64,000 bases of DNA from Cyanodermella asteris (GCA_900618795.1 UYJD01000011.1:124001-188000), one strand, 5' to 3'. Shown: positions 31,923 through 44,485, numbered from the stretch's first letter. The notes: generated by a model not told the origin, from the sequence alone. A program made the numbers and translations.

Positions 31923-33857
31923 CTAGACAGACTCACCACCCTCGAGGGACTTGCGGCGAACACGCTCCTCGGCGACGAGGCTGGCGCGGCGGACAACCTC
32001 CTCCTGGTCCTTGGTGCCAATGTGGCCGGAAGGCAGCATGTTGAGCTTGTCCTCGTCGCGGCGGACACCGCGGAAAGCGAGGATGAAGACGAAACCAGTG
32101 ATGAAGGAGATGACGGCGAAGACACCGTAGTTCCAGACGAGGAGCGGGTCCTCGGACAGAGGGACAAAAGCCTCAGCCAGGGCGGACGAGATGGCAGTCA
32201 TGAAGAGATTGACGGCCATGACGAGCGAACGCATGTTCTTGGGAGCCTTGGTGAAAGCGTACTCGAGCGTCGTGATGGAGGCGAGAATCTCGGAGACGGC
32301 AATCAGGATGTAGGAGCCAGACTGGATCCAGACGTTCAGGGGAGCGACGTCGTCGCAAGCAGAGGCATCATAACCGCAAGGCGAGGTCTTGTAGACGTAA
32401 GCCTGAACGACGGCAGCCCAGACCATGGCGAAGGCAGCGAGCCAGAAACCCCAGAAGATACGGTTGATGGGGTTCAACTGGAAACCGAAGCGGCGGAGAG
32501 TGGGGTAGATGAACAGGTCGCAGATGGGGATCAAGATGATGAGCGCAAGAGGGTCCAAGTTGGAGACAATCTCGGTGGGGAGACCGTTACGCTCCATGAC
32601 GGCAGCCTGGGAGATCAAGTTGTTGTTGATCTGGGAGTAGCAGAGCCAGTAGAGCGGGAGGAAGAGGAAGACGTTGCAAGCCTTGAAACCACGCTTGACC
32701 TCGTCGACCCACAGGTCATCGAAAGTCATCCACGCAGGGCGTTCAGAAGGAGCAATGTTGCTGGGCTTGCAGCGCTCCCAGAAGGTGCCATCGTTGAGGT
32801 TCTTGTAGGTCTTGACGGGGTTGATGCTCCACTGTCCCTTCTGGCCGTACATCAGGATCTTGAAGGCAGGGCCCAAAACGCTACCCTTTGGCGGGGTAAG
32901 GTTGTACATCTTGCGACCAGCAATCATGACCAGCGGGCAGAGAAGGAAAAGCAGAGTCGGGAGCAGGTAAGCGAGCCAGAAGCCGACGTACAGCTCAGCG
33001 TATGACATGCCGATCTGACCAACGAGAGCGCCAATGTTGATGAAGAGGTAGAACCAATTGTAGACGCGGGAGGTAGTGACGGCAGGGTCGACGATGACAC
33101 GCTCACCAGACTCCAGGGTTTTGACGTGAATCGTCTGGGAGACAATCTGCTCAGCAACGAGAGGCGAAATGTTGGGCTTGAATCCACCAGTACCGAGACC
33201 CATGATGATCATGCCGAGGATGAAAGCAGCCTTGGCACCCTCGAGATTCTCGAGGACACCGGGAGCAGCAGAGGCAACGAGGATGACGTGACCGACGATG
33301 GCGACAGCGATGGAGATGCAGATGGTCTTGTAACGACCCCAGTAGGTGTCGGCAACCCAGGCACCAAAGAGGGGAATCAAGTAGATCCAGAACTAGTGGA
33401 ATTAGCTAGAATTTCGATTGACATGTCCGAATCTGCTTACCTGGTTGAAGGTGGTGAGACCGGTAGAGGCACGCTGTCCCATTCCCAGAGCACCGGACTG
33501 CTCGGTGTCAGGGTCATTGATACCGGCACCGGTGCTTCCAACCAAAGGCTGCTGGATGAAATCGGTGTAGACGACGGAGGTACCGTAGTAGGAGAAACGC
33601 TCGCACAATTCGACGAAGGCGATCAAGTAGGTACGGAGAGGGATGCGCTCAGAGACACGGCGGAGCGTTGCGAGCTCCTCTTCGGTGGGGAAGTTCTCGT
33701 CAACGTACTCGCTCTGGAGAGTCTTCGCGCCGAGCATGGCCTGAGGCGGCTCGATGGCGTGGACCTCGGCGCCGAGCTCATGCTTCTGGTCTGGTGGGTA
33801 GGTGAGGCCAATGTCCTTCTTGAGGCCAGTGACGGCGTCGGTGATGTCGCCCGGCAT
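31923..33857 (-). CDS. PTR2: proton-coupled oligopeptide transporter (POT/PTR2 family)
   Basis: Exons 33857-33441 and 33392-31923 with a 48-nt intron (GTAAGC ... CACTAG), 628 residues. The N-terminal 75 residues are hydrophilic. The first helix carries the family signature LIAFVELCERFSYYGTSVVY (E-x-x-E-R-F-x-Y-Y-G), the proton-coupling motif of peptide transporters. The intron falls before FWIYLIPLFGAWVADTYWGR, the second signature. GLGTGGFKPNISPL and FLFLPLYWLCYSQINNN are further POT hallmarks, and about twelve membrane helices are visible. The C-terminus is basic and cytosolic (GVRRDEDKLNMLP). Known role: uptake of di- and tripeptides with protons at the plasma membrane, often controlled by nitrogen source. 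All signature residues are intact. The large antisense open frames are codon-bias shadows. Confidence 0.96.
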
Positions 33858-36800
33858 GCTGGCGGTGTTGTGGCGTGCACTTGAGGTGAAGAAGATCTCA
33901 AGCAGAGACGAACGGCAATGAGGAACTACCCACGGGAAACAGGGTAGAATGCACGATGGAGAACAAACAAGGAGTCGGGCGGGGGCCAGGCAATATTTGT
34001 ATCACTGATGCATGCAGCGGATTGGGAAGCTGGACCGGCACAGCAGCATCCAGACGGCGCGACTCGAACTCGTCGCTCGAGCCGACGTACTGTACGATCT
34101 TCCTTGTCCTTCCTGGCCTTCCAGAAGGCGGTTGTGTCGGCGAGTGGAGCTGATAAGGCGCCATGGGCAGGGATATGGCCCGTGAATCCATCACGGCCGA
34201 GCCGTCGTTGAAGCTTCTTCGGTCGTCCACAAACGGTTTAGTCCAGTCAGCCAGGCCCGGCTTCTGTTGCTCGACCGTCTGACAGGCCCTTTTTGTTGAC
34301 TCCCTCATTGGCTAACGACACAGCAAGTCAATCTGTGCAGTCGCAGCTCGTCGTCCACCCCGAGGTCGCGCCGGGGCTGGTCTGCTTGTCTGCTTGTCTC
34401 GCCCGCCTCGGTCGCGTGCTGCGTGTCCGACTACTGTACTCGAGGCTGCATGAACTGTGAACGTGCTGTAAGGACTCCCCGACTTCGACCCCGCCGTCCG
34501 GGTGTTCTGGGATGGTCGCTGTCAGGTCAACTCAATCTGTCCCTGTCAGCACCCGGTCGGGCTCGCAGCGTGGTCGCGTCGGGCCAGGCCTCTGCTGCGT
34601 AATCTAAGGACTTGCGCCAGACTTGCAACAGCGCCCGTATCTACCACCACCCGCGCGAGATGGTGGCAAAAGAGTGTCAACGAAAACATAGGATCGCGAC
34701 CTCCACGTGGAAGCGGAGTGGTTTGCTGACAGGGCCACGGCACCGCAGACGTCTCCATTGTTGCTTTCGACTCTCGGGTCGTCGTATGGCGGTAAAGCGA
34801 CGGTTGTGAACTTGGCGGCGCATTCAAGCAACAGCCAAGTGCATTTCCGTTCTGACCCATAGTTGCTCTCCAGAGGATGGGAGGATGCATCAACGGTGCG
34901 GCTTGATCCAGCTTGGCCGTTCACCGAGGGAGCCAGCGAAAAGCTGTCAGACATGACGTATCCCTCACCAGCGAGCAACCACTTCATTGATACGCTGAGT
35001 CTTTGCCCATCGCCGGCTGCCCATCACGTTCGTGGTCGCCACGAGCGGCTTGCCAGCTGCGCGTGCCGCTTGTGGATCCAATCGCGCCACCAATCAATAG
35101 ATTGCAAGACGCCGGTCTCACCTCGAGGAGCCCTTTGCGACAGGTGAAAGTGTGTGGCGACGGCTGGCGCGATGCTCCGTTTGCTGCGTCTCGCCGTTGT
35201 GGGCTTCTGATCGCGGCTCGCTCCTGCGCCAAGTTCATGCTGTTATCTCTGCGTGCCACAGGCAAGGGATCCTGGTCACTTCCGTATCTTTCCTATTATT
35301 GAGGGATGCGCCGTCTCCAGATCATCACCATTCCTAAGCCGAGATTTCCGTCGCACTTCTGCGTACCCTCGAACCATGTGTTTGCGTGCCAAATACTTCC
35401 GTATCTTTCATGTTGGCCAGCACCATGATCAATAATAGAAATGAGCAAGTCGAGGTCCAGACCGCGTTACACTTTGCGCTAGTTTGATAAGCGTAAATTG
35501 GATGCAACGCGCTCCCCTCAATTCACGGTCGCGATGCGGCCTGTGCTTGTTGGGATCAGAGATCACGCTTGACTTGGAATGGCAGGAGGGCCGACGATCT
35601 CCGTCTCTCGTCCTTCTAGCGGCTTTCCAGAAGGTCAGCTTCCCCTCCAGGGCCAGCCCGGCTCGAGCTTTTGTCGTTGTCTCCAAGCCTCCCAGGCAAG
35701 TCTACAAACCACACGAGCCGCCGTGGCATACAATAATCCTGTGGTTAGGAACGAGAGCCTTTTGTTGCATCGTAACCAAGATGTCCCTCCGGGCAAGTCA
35801 GAAGAGGTCGAAACCGAGTAATCCGGACAATTAGAAGCGTAGCACGCCAGAAGCATGTTTGCTTTTTGACATGTCGCACTTCTCAGCTTCCTCTTGCGGG
35901 CAATAATAGGCTGATATCGAACCATTTTTGATCGCGGAGCTCGTTTCGCATCTGTATGTACGTCGGCAGCCAGTAGGATTCGCCAGCCCTGATCCCTGAG
36001 GCGCTCGCGTGCTTGACGCCCACACAAGCCTTCGCCAATACGGGACAAGAAATCGATCCCGTCCTGGGCGATGTTCCTGCCCGTGCAACTCCCAACTGCC
36101 ATTCCAGAAGCGTTGTCCAAGGGATGGTCAAGCCAGCCAAGCCCAGCCTCGTGATATCCGAACCGCCGGCACCAATCCAAGGCCACCAAAGGCATAGATG
36201 TATTTACCAGCCGCTTGCATGTCGGGTCAGCTTCCTCCTACCGACAGCCCGCTTCGTTCGGAGGCGGACTTCGTTGCGCGCAACGTCGCAGGTGACCCAG
36301 CCGCGGTCCTTTTCCGACGGCGTGCAGGACGAGATCAGGCGCGCCGCCCCCAACGCTGGTCTTGCTGGTGGCGGCGCCCGTCAGCCAAAGCGCCCTGGTA
36401 TCGCCATGACACAACCCCGCCAGTACAGGAGCTGATGCACGCAGGTCGTCTGGATGAAGACGACTAACCAGAACAGCCCACTTCGATATCCCGTCTTCTT
36501 CCGCATATGGCTTGTCGCCCTGATTTGAGATTCAGGGTACAGCACTACATTCCCTCCTCTTTTCTGCGTCAGGGGCACTCATCTTGCCAGCATGTACAAG
36601 CTCACACTGCTAAGCGCTTTCACTTGTTATCGTAGCGACCGCATTGGAGACCGCCTTCGATCTTGATGTCAGCTTTCATGTGCTGGAGATAGCGGACAGT
36701 CAAGCTGCATTTGGCCATTAGGGCGCCGCCGATACAACGATTAGAGCTGCGCCTGGGCCAAAGAGATTGACGTTGGAGGGGTCCGCTTGTTCGCCATGCA

Positions 36801-37256
36801 GCTGCTGCTATGCCAGTATTGTACCGGATCTGCAAGTCTGTCGTGATCTTGCCAGTCGAGAACGCGTTCTTTAGCACGACAAGAAGTAGACCGGGTACCT
36901 TGCGCAACGAAAGAGGAGGTACAATGCGAAGCAGAACAGGGCCAGAAATTGCAGCACAAAATATTTGCTGACAGCAGGGCGATGCCGCTTATTCTCTTGG
37001 GCGGGAAAGCGCGAACCGGACGCTTCCCATCCGACTTCTTGCACGCACAATGCATATATGCAGCTTGTTGACTTTGATTCAGCTACAACAGACACGAGGC
37101 ATCTGCCTCTGTAAGAATTTCGCCGAGACCCAATATTCAGACATCGCCCTGCTTGAAAAACAATCATCCCTCACAATCAGCTGAAACATCCATGGCCTCG
37201 CATTGAGAACTGTTCGATCCCTGAACAGTCACATCCCTACCCTTGCACGCCGACCC
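33858..37256. other. 3.4-kb region without a confident gene
   Basis: Starts with the PTR2 promoter (CT-rich, 33900-34320). Several frames of 100-190 codons overlap on both strands (for example 35635-36195 minus and 36013-36435 plus). They contradict one another and none has a domain. I see no transposon ends or repeats long enough to name. Confidence 0.5.
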
Positions 37257-38096
37257 TCAATCCAACATGGCCTCCAGCCTTTTGATCTCCTCATCTGCTT
37301 CACGATTAAGTTTCATTTGCACCGACTTCTGCTGTTCTGCAATTGTCTTTCTCAGTGCTTTGATTTTGACCTGCTTCCGATTGAAATCTTCTTCCAAGCA
37401 CATCAATTCCGGATCTTTCCGTGTGTCGAAGCGGCGCTTATAGCATCTACAACGGACGAGTGCGCTGGATCTGACTTGACATCGTTGCTGCTCATGAAAT
37501 AGACCTGGAGCGTTCCTCGCTTACGTGGGTTTGAGGATGCAGAGGACTGAGAGGACAACTGAGTGGACGAGTTTGATGAACTTGCACCTGCCATGGCGGA
37601 GGGATATGCTGTTCCTCTCGGATCTGCACGATGCATTTGACCAGCTGAAGACTTCCAGGAATTATTCGCCTTCGGTATCGTGCTCGGTCCGCCACCTTCC
37701 TGGAGCGCTGTGATGATGTTTCGGGCTGGCTCATGATTCCGCAGAGGTAAGTCAGTAGCCTGGGGCTGGACTTCAATTGGCTTAGATTCGATGTCTCTTG
37801 GTTCGACCTTGACCGAAGCTTCAGGGGAAGCCTGCAGATTCGTCATTAGCCATCTCTCGAGCTCCTAAGTAGGTATGCAGGAAAGAGGGACAACACACCT
37901 GTTGTCTTTGCTTCACCGGACCGGAAAGCCCGCCATTGAAACGCCACTTCAAACCAAAAGCGAAGATGAAGTCATTGACATCCTTATTGGGGAATTCCTT
38001 CTCTATATCGAGAGGCAGCAGTCCGTCGGCTTGCAATTGGGTAACATGTTCGAGCTCTTTGTCGGTCCAGCCTTTCTGTGACTTCGCAGTACTCAT
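37257..38096 (-). CDS. unknown protein with Myb/SANT-like start and C-terminal coiled coil
   Basis: Exons 38096-37899, 37831-37525 and 37474-37257, 240 residues, phases consistent; introns 67 and 50 nt. The first intron (GTGTGT ... CTGCAG) is clear. The second (GTAAGC ... GTCAAG) is chosen because it alone joins the Ser-rich frame to the strongly helical tail. The N-terminus, KGWTDKELEHVTQLQADGL then FGLKWRF, resembles a short Myb/SANT-type helix-turn-helix. The middle is Ser/Pro-rich and disordered, and the last 60 residues form a coiled coil (NRKQVKIKALRKTIAEQQKS ... EEIKRLEAML). An upstream in-frame ATG at 38120 adds eight residues. Inferred: nuclear protein, possibly chromatin- or DNA-associated and dimeric. 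No family name can be given. Confidence 0.6.
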
Positions 38097-40080
38097 TTTG
38101 TCGTGTTGTGAGATTGACAAGCTTCGCTTGTTACTCCTGCTTCAATGAACAGCTGACAACGTTCTCTGGTCACTGGTAGCACTGGAGCAGCGACAGTTGG
38201 TCTTTGCTTCCGTGAGGCGCTGGGCAAGGCTCAGTAACAATGATCGATGGAGCTTCTATGTCACCTGAATCAGCCAGAAGTTAGATGGATCAGCGAAGGC
38301 TACCTATGTAAGAGGATGGAACAGCTTTGGCGAGAGACGTTGTCATTACTCACTTTGGTGAGCAATCTTGTGTGATGCTTGCGTCCTCCCGAAAAGGCCA
38401 ATCAATTGTTCAAGGCACCAAAAGCAAGCGTATGTGAGCTCGAGCTAGGGCAGTCGTTGCTTCAATGCATGCTTAGTCTGAGTTAAATGAAATGCAGATT
38501 GCAAGTCCAGGAAACGTTCTTGGAGAGCATCGCGGCTTTGGTGTTGATATCACTACGCGTGGGGGAGGAGTGTCAGGTGGCGCCTTCCTCCACAAGCTGC
38601 AGTCGGCTGTCAGCAAATGCCGCTCAGTGGCTCACTTCCTCAATCTTCTTCACAAGTTGGCATTCGTCGGGCCGTGATGCAGTCTAACAATATTTGGTGC
38701 TCGATCCAATTTTCGAAGCAATTGAGGCATGAAGGCAATTGAGTCGTCGCGACTGAAAGTGGAGCGAAGATGGCACTGATGCAATGTACTCTAATCATGG
38801 TTCTCAAACTTGTTCATCTCATTGCTTGGACTTCTTCCATTTCTATCCACGGCTGTTACCCCGTCTGTCCAGTCCCAACATTCCCTCTTATGATCCCCTG
38901 TCCCTGCGGACTGATGCACATCTCGACCCATCGCCGGTTCCGCGACAACCAGTATGAAAGCGCTTCTCGCAACTTCCTAATCCAACAAGCACCCTCCTCT
39001 TCGCCCTTCAACTCCATCCGTTGGACGCTGAGCGATTAGATAACGATGTGTTTGTTGATATCCTTGAGCTAAACCACCGTCTCGTAGTAGCCACGTCCCT
39101 AATCGTTGACTCGCGGCGGCTGTTCCATCTCATCGTCTTCCCGCCAGCGCGATGATCGCTCACGCGAGCCTCCTAACGCTGGGCTTCTTCGGCTTTCCGC
39201 CCTCTCTCCAGATCCCGCACAGACACCATCGTAGATTGGGAGGGAACAGAATAGGCGGAATTTCCTTGAAGTTGAACTTGTCGGCTACCGTTAAGCTCCC
39301 GTCAACGATCGCCATCCTCTTGAGTCGGTGATGTATCCTTTCGCGAGCGAACGAGCGTGTCATTTTGCGTTTCTTGATCTCGTCGCGGGAAGCAGACGGG
39401 CTGTTACCGTCATCGACGTCGGTGACGTTGCTCCGAGCAGTAGCTCATGGCTTTTGCAGATTATAATTAAGCCCGTAGAGCTTGCATGTGCGATCCCCCG
39501 TGCAGGAGCTTGTCTGGCAACTCTCAGAATTCTGGTAGGCACCATGATAACTAATGCCCGTCACGATGCTGTGATATTGAGTCACCAACGTCGGCAAAAA
39601 CGACGGATGATTTCGTGGGAACAAATTACCAAGAGCGCGGACAAGCACAACGTGGGAAGTGTTGTGGGAAGTGTGTAGTGAGAATCACGGTGCCAGTCCA
39701 GGTCCTAACATCATAGGTAGGGAGATCACGAATGCAACCACGCAGTTACCACAAAGCAAATGAAATAGAAAAAGTCCAAGCAATAGCTGACAAAAGCGTC
39801 AATTCATGTCAGCGTATGTAACTATCAAGCTATCCCCCCTAGAAGAAAGGGAAGAAAAGAGTAAGAAACCCGTGCGAGGTGAGTTAGCACGCCAAGCTAG
39901 AATCTGCCAAAAGGGCAATATGCTAGTAAAGGCCTGCGATCACCACGACAAGTGTTGTCAGAAAGTTTCTCAAACTCTTCCTTTCCAGGCGCAGGACACG
40001 CTTCCACGATTTGCTGCTTCTGTATTCCGCTCTCCATCCTCGCGTACGTTTTTAGACAGCTTTATCTGTGGCAGGTTCTC

Positions 40081-40094
40081 ATATATATATATAA
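40081..40094. repeat. AT dinucleotide repeat
   Basis: A run of alternating A and T, about six to seven units, inside the gene-poor region. Confidence 0.8.
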
Positions 40095-41053
40095 AACCAG
40101 GAGAAGAAGAGCTCGTGTCAGTCCCGCCACCAGAATCCGTGTGTTGTGGTAATGGAAAACTGCCAGCCCAGGCAGGCCTGTTCGCCAGTCCGCGTGCTTA
40201 CTGGTGCTATGGCTTTCGCCTGGGCTAGCTTGCCTGGGAGCTCATGCAGGAGCTAAATGTACTTTGCTTTGTCCGTGACCATCGGGACCACCGTGTCAAA
40301 GTCACAAGACAAGCCCTCCCAACACGTGAGAAGAATGAGGCGCGACCCCACATGCCGGGCGTTCTCGTAATACTTGGACTAGCTCTCGACGAGATTTCCT
40401 CCTTCTGATGACGATTAAGGTCTAAATAAAGGATGGACATGGAAGTGAGCCGATCTTCCGGCCACCGCGTGGCGACCAGACAATGCTTCACCCAGCGACC
40501 CCGCCACGCGTGAGCACTACTGGCTTCCGTAATGCAGGTGCTTTGAATCGGTCCCAGATATCATTTACATGTTTCGATAAGATTTTCTTATCGAAGCGTA
40601 TCCTTCAGGTTGGCGACAACGTGCGGTGACGAGCCTAGTTTATGTTCGATCAATCCCGGGCGTTGCGACCAATATCGCAAACCACCAGGCAAAGCTTCAG
40701 AGCCGTGAATCTGGGCGCGTTATGTTGGATATCTCGGATAACACGAGAAATGACAGCACGAAAGACATGTCACCTTCCGCTATGCAGAAGCCAGCTCCCG
40801 AGCCGTGGCTGATCCTGAAAGCCTGGTTATTACCGCACGTGGACAGGATCGTTGGAAAGGGTAGTTAACCGTGGCTTTTCAATGTCGAGAGTGATGACAC
40901 AGGAGTAGGCTTTCTAACTTCTGCAATCAGTAGCGAGTTCGCGGACCGGACGTACAAGTGAAACGTTACGGGTTGTAGCGTCAGCTTCTTTTGATCTTTG
41001 GAAAGTCCCTGCACCAACGACAGGACCCGGCGGTGATGGCTGCACGGCCTTCG

Positions 41054-41523
41054 TCAAGCTCGACGATCGTGACAAGTATTTATTGACCCTCGAGACCCGC
41101 GAAACAGCTTTTGGATCGCCAGCCGCTCCCAACGTAAGTCGAGGTGGTCGCCAAAATCCCGATGTCGATCACGATACCCGTCGTTGTCACGACGAGCCTC
41201 TTCACGGTTGTAATCTTGACGTCTCTCGTCATTTCGATAGGGCAGGGCGAGGCGCACCACAGCATCACCGGGAAGACCTGAAAACATGCGCTTGGAGGCC
41301 CTTCCACCACCTCGCGAACCTTCATGGTTCTCAGTCTGTCTCTCACGGTGGATGTTGTTGTTTTCTGAGCCGTCATGTCCGTGCTCAGAGCCCTGATGAG
41401 TGCCATGGTGATCATTGCCTCGACAGTGGGAGCCTTCAAGCCCAGCCCGATGCTGGCGATCCTCTTGCTGCTGAGCATGTCCGCCCTGGTGACGGTCTCC
41501 ATCACTCACAGTACCGTATCTAG
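41054..41523 (-). CDS. doubtful His/Asp/Arg-rich open frame
   Basis: 151 codons on the minus strand (41509-41054) with a strongly biased mix of His, Asp, Arg and Gln (for example DRHQGGHAQQQEDRQHRAG). A second minus frame (41505-41080) and a plus frame (41083-41523) are also open over the same bases, so openness alone proves nothing. The composition is odd for noncoding DNA but also odd for a folded protein. No start context, splice sites or domain support any one of the three. Listed only as a candidate. Confidence 0.15.
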
Positions 41524-43342
41524 GCTCCGGGTTCTCTGCTGGCTGGATCTTTTGACCATCTCATATATATATCGTGGATTTACACCACGTATGATTATAC
41601 CGCAGCCAACTGCGGTCGCGTGCTTGGTCTTCTGATCACGACAGCCGTGTGAACGTGGTTCCAGCATCTATTCCTACGACAGGACGCGAGTTGTCCCCGA
41701 ACGTAGCCTTTCTGAAGAGCTCGAGGCATGGTTGACCCCAACAACATCCCCTTTGCCTTCGATGCGCGCCTCGAAACGATCTGCAGGTGGATCATACAGT
41801 CGAAAAGAGACAGCACATTACATCTGGAGTGCCAAAATCTAGAGCCGTGAGTCGAAGTCGAGAGAGATAGCTGCGTCTCCAGCTCTCGTCTCGATTCCTA
41901 CTCAGCCTTTCTCTCGGCACCCACGTGATAACGGACTATGGTTTTTATGTTGCACATAAGCTTTGTTTGCGATGGAAGACCACTTCGACTTCCATCTGTG
42001 CCAGCCGAAGCTCTGACTGGACCCGGTTGGAAAGGCTCATGACAATCGGGAGGGTCGTCTGCTTCGACGATCAACCCAACGCGCTCTCCTCCCTTGGACA
42101 TTGCCTCATCAGAATACTCTCCACCACGCATTTGTGATGAAGCCGTTGGGGATTCCTAGCCAAGGCCCGTAGTAAACCAGCGCGGATCGAATGTTGCTCA
42201 TTCTTGTGTCACCAGAAGTGACAGCAGCGCGTGATACAGGCTGACTGCTCTAGTGCCACCAAAGGCGTGAGGTGTGCAAAGATGAAGGCCCAGATGCATT
42301 TCAAGCAGTCCTGGTCGGTAGAAGTGAATGCCACCAAGAACAACAGCGCCAGGCTGATGCGGGAGAAGGGAAGGGCGTACATGGGCTAGGAGCTAATGGC
42401 GAGCAAGCGGAAACAGACCAGCCCCCGGACAGATCAGGCGCAACTAGCCAGTTCCAAGCAGCGAGAAAGCGTATGAAAAACATCTTGACGATGTTCACAG
42501 GCGAGTCTTGCGAATGTGAGCTCCCAATTGTGGCCTGGAAGTCGTCGTAAGACTTTTGCCCACTCCTCTTTGAGTATTTGATGGGAAGAACAGCTCCAGC
42601 CCGTGATGCAAGCCGACTGCTCTTGTGCCAACAAGAGCGAGCAAGCGCGTAATACACGTTGGCGCCGTAAGTTGCAAATCTCTTCAACTCCGGCCCGACC
42701 GAGGCAAAGGCAGACCTGCGACGCGTTTCCTGGTCCCAGGCCATCAAAACCCGCTGGACAGAGACTGAGCGGAGCACCAAACGCGAGGCCACGTGCATCA
42801 AGATGGTATAGATCTTGCCCGTCGCTTGCCGGTCCTACTTTCTCAAGTCTCAGAGGCTTAATCCATGTGACGACATGTGTAACAGCGTCAATCTCTCCAT
42901 CCTCGAGGTTTTGTCTCACCGACGTATTTTCTACCTCGGGATCGTACGCTGGCTTGAGTTAAGTTCTGAGACGGGACGGAATGGCGTGAGGACCCGCCTG
43001 CGATGCAACAGGGGGCTCGTTCATTTGCCATTGCGGCAGTCTTGTTAACGAAGTCTTAGGAAGCGGCGACAGATTGTTTGCCAGTGACTGGAGCAGAACA
43101 GAGCGTAGGATCTGAAATTCCGAAGTCCATCAACACCAACGTGATGCTTGGTGAAATCGCTTTGATGCAATAAATGACAGCCACGCGTACGCAGGAATCT
43201 GCGAAACCCTCAGCTCGTCAGTACTGCAAGACGACATCTTACGACTCAACAGCTTATGACAAGACGGGCGTTCATAGCTTCCGAAGCGTCATCTTGGGCA
43301 CTGTCGTTTCCCCGGCAGGGTCATCTCCATGACTTTGGGGTT

Positions 43343-43553
43343 CTAGCTCACTCGGATGCGCAGGATGCTCGGTTCAGAAGCGGTGGCTGGTGCGACTGTC
43401 TCGGGAACAGCTGACCCTTCGCCAGCGTCGGCATCCTCGACATCGAACAAAGTAGGCTAGCGGCTTCTTATGAGCGGTCAGCTTCTTGGAACGCACAGGA
43501 AGCTCCTCCGTATTCCAGGCCGCCTGTTCTTCGGGACTTGAGTCTCGCTCCAT
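43343..43553 (-). CDS. possible very small spliced gene or exon pair
   Basis: Reading from ATG 43553 gives MERDSSPEEQAAWNTEELP. A GTGCGT donor at 43496 and a CTAG acceptor (exon resumes at 43456) keep phase and give TLFDVEDADAGEG, an acidic Ala/Pro stretch and ILRIRVS before a stop at 43343. That is 56 residues. The frame continues upstream of the ATG (AWQRQERESE), so this may be the last exons of a larger gene whose start I could not find. The 40-nt intron would be unusually short. Protein-like composition in both exons is the main support. Confidence 0.3.
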
Positions 43554-43827
43554 TTCAGATTCACGCTCTTGACGCTGCCATGCTCACTCTTGGGCTCGGG
43601 TATCAAAGCACACCTGGAGCGAACACGCAGAAGGCGAACATTCTCTCATATATAGAAAGTGCCCAATAGGCATAGAAGGGGACAAACCATTGCATTTCCC
43701 GTCCACAGGACAGGCTTGCAGATGCAAATCACCAGACAGCATTGGACAGGTGAAATGTGTCTTGGTTGACTTCATTCGACTCTATCACATGTGAATGGGT
43801 GCCATCAATGCAGCATCCTGCTATTGC

Positions 43828-44485
43828 TCACGCAGCAGCATCCATAGTCTCGTCGTCCTCATCCACTACAACAGGCAGCTCAACATTCCAAAGCTTGCCG
43901 TCGGTCTTGACCTCACCCGTGCGGATCTCGGCACCGCTCAGGAAGCGGAAAGCGATCTGGCTGCCATCTTTCAATCCAGCAGACTGAGGGTCGCTGTTCA
44001 CGATGCTTGAGGGACCACCAACTATTCGGGTTCCGCCATCTGGGCCATCCTCAACCAGTGTTTCGGGAATATCGAGTGGAGTCCAGCCTTCTGTCGCATC
44101 AAGCTTATTGACGGGAACAGCAAAGACAATGTGTTCGGGGTCTTTGGGCAGCTCCAGGAGGGATTCGATTGTTTCTGAGTCGGAGGGTAAACCAGTGAGG
44201 ACATCAAGTAAATCTTGTTTGAGGGTGGCGAATGTCGTGGTTGGTTCCGAGTGGAGGCAAATGACTGACTTGGAATGCTTGAATTTGAGCGTTATCGACT
44301 CCATCGATGGACCATCTGCTTTTGGCAACTGCAAATGGTCAGCACGTTTGTAGACGCAATGGCGGACAGACAATGTTGGAAAATGCGCAAGTCATCGATC
44401 ACGGAGTCGAGGTAATCGAGTCCGATCAACCACGAGCAACAGTACATGCTGACAACACACTAAGAACAGAGTGATAGAATACCAT
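43828..44485 (-). CDS. small protein of unknown function, first exon is only the start codon
   Basis: Preferred model: exon 1 is 44485-44483 (ATG alone), the intron is 44482-44329 (GTATTC ... CTGACCATTTGCAG) and exon 2 is 44328-43828. This gives 167 residues beginning MLPKADGPSMESITLKF. Support: a TATA box upstream at 44625-44631, good start context (CACAAAATG), a clear branch site and acceptor, and phase zero on both sides. The alternative is to start at the internal ATG 44304. The first half (SITLKFKHSKSVICLHSEP, then FATLKQDLLDVL) has the strand-turn-strand-helix order of ubiquitin-like folds. The end is acidic (VVVDEDDETMDAAA). I do not recognise a named family. A soluble, probably cytosolic or nuclear protein is inferred. 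Confidence 0.62.

Larger units (their letters stand above)
38121..43342. other. 5.2-kb gene-poor region
   Basis: The longest stretch of the window without a supported gene. It holds an AT microsatellite (40081-40092), a tract open in three frames at 41054-41523, and minus-strand open stretches near 42301-42919 (for example DGEIDAVTHVVTWIKPLRL) that might be pieces of a decayed gene. Two related segments, each with the core gactgctct-gtgcca, lie at 42241-42261 and 42609-42632, suggesting an old local duplication. No complete gene model could be built. Confidence 0.45.

Noticed and set aside
32022-33005. 327-codon plus-strand frame, rich in Asp, Glu and Gly
   Set aside because: Exactly antisense to the PTR2 exon; the strong codon bias of that gene leaves its complement free of stops. 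Composition is unlike a folded protein.
33126-33884. 252-codon plus-strand frame
   Set aside because: Also antisense to PTR2, crossing its intron; a shadow.
35635-36195. 186-codon minus-strand frame
   Set aside because: Overlapped by open frames in other registers; no domain, start context or splice signals.
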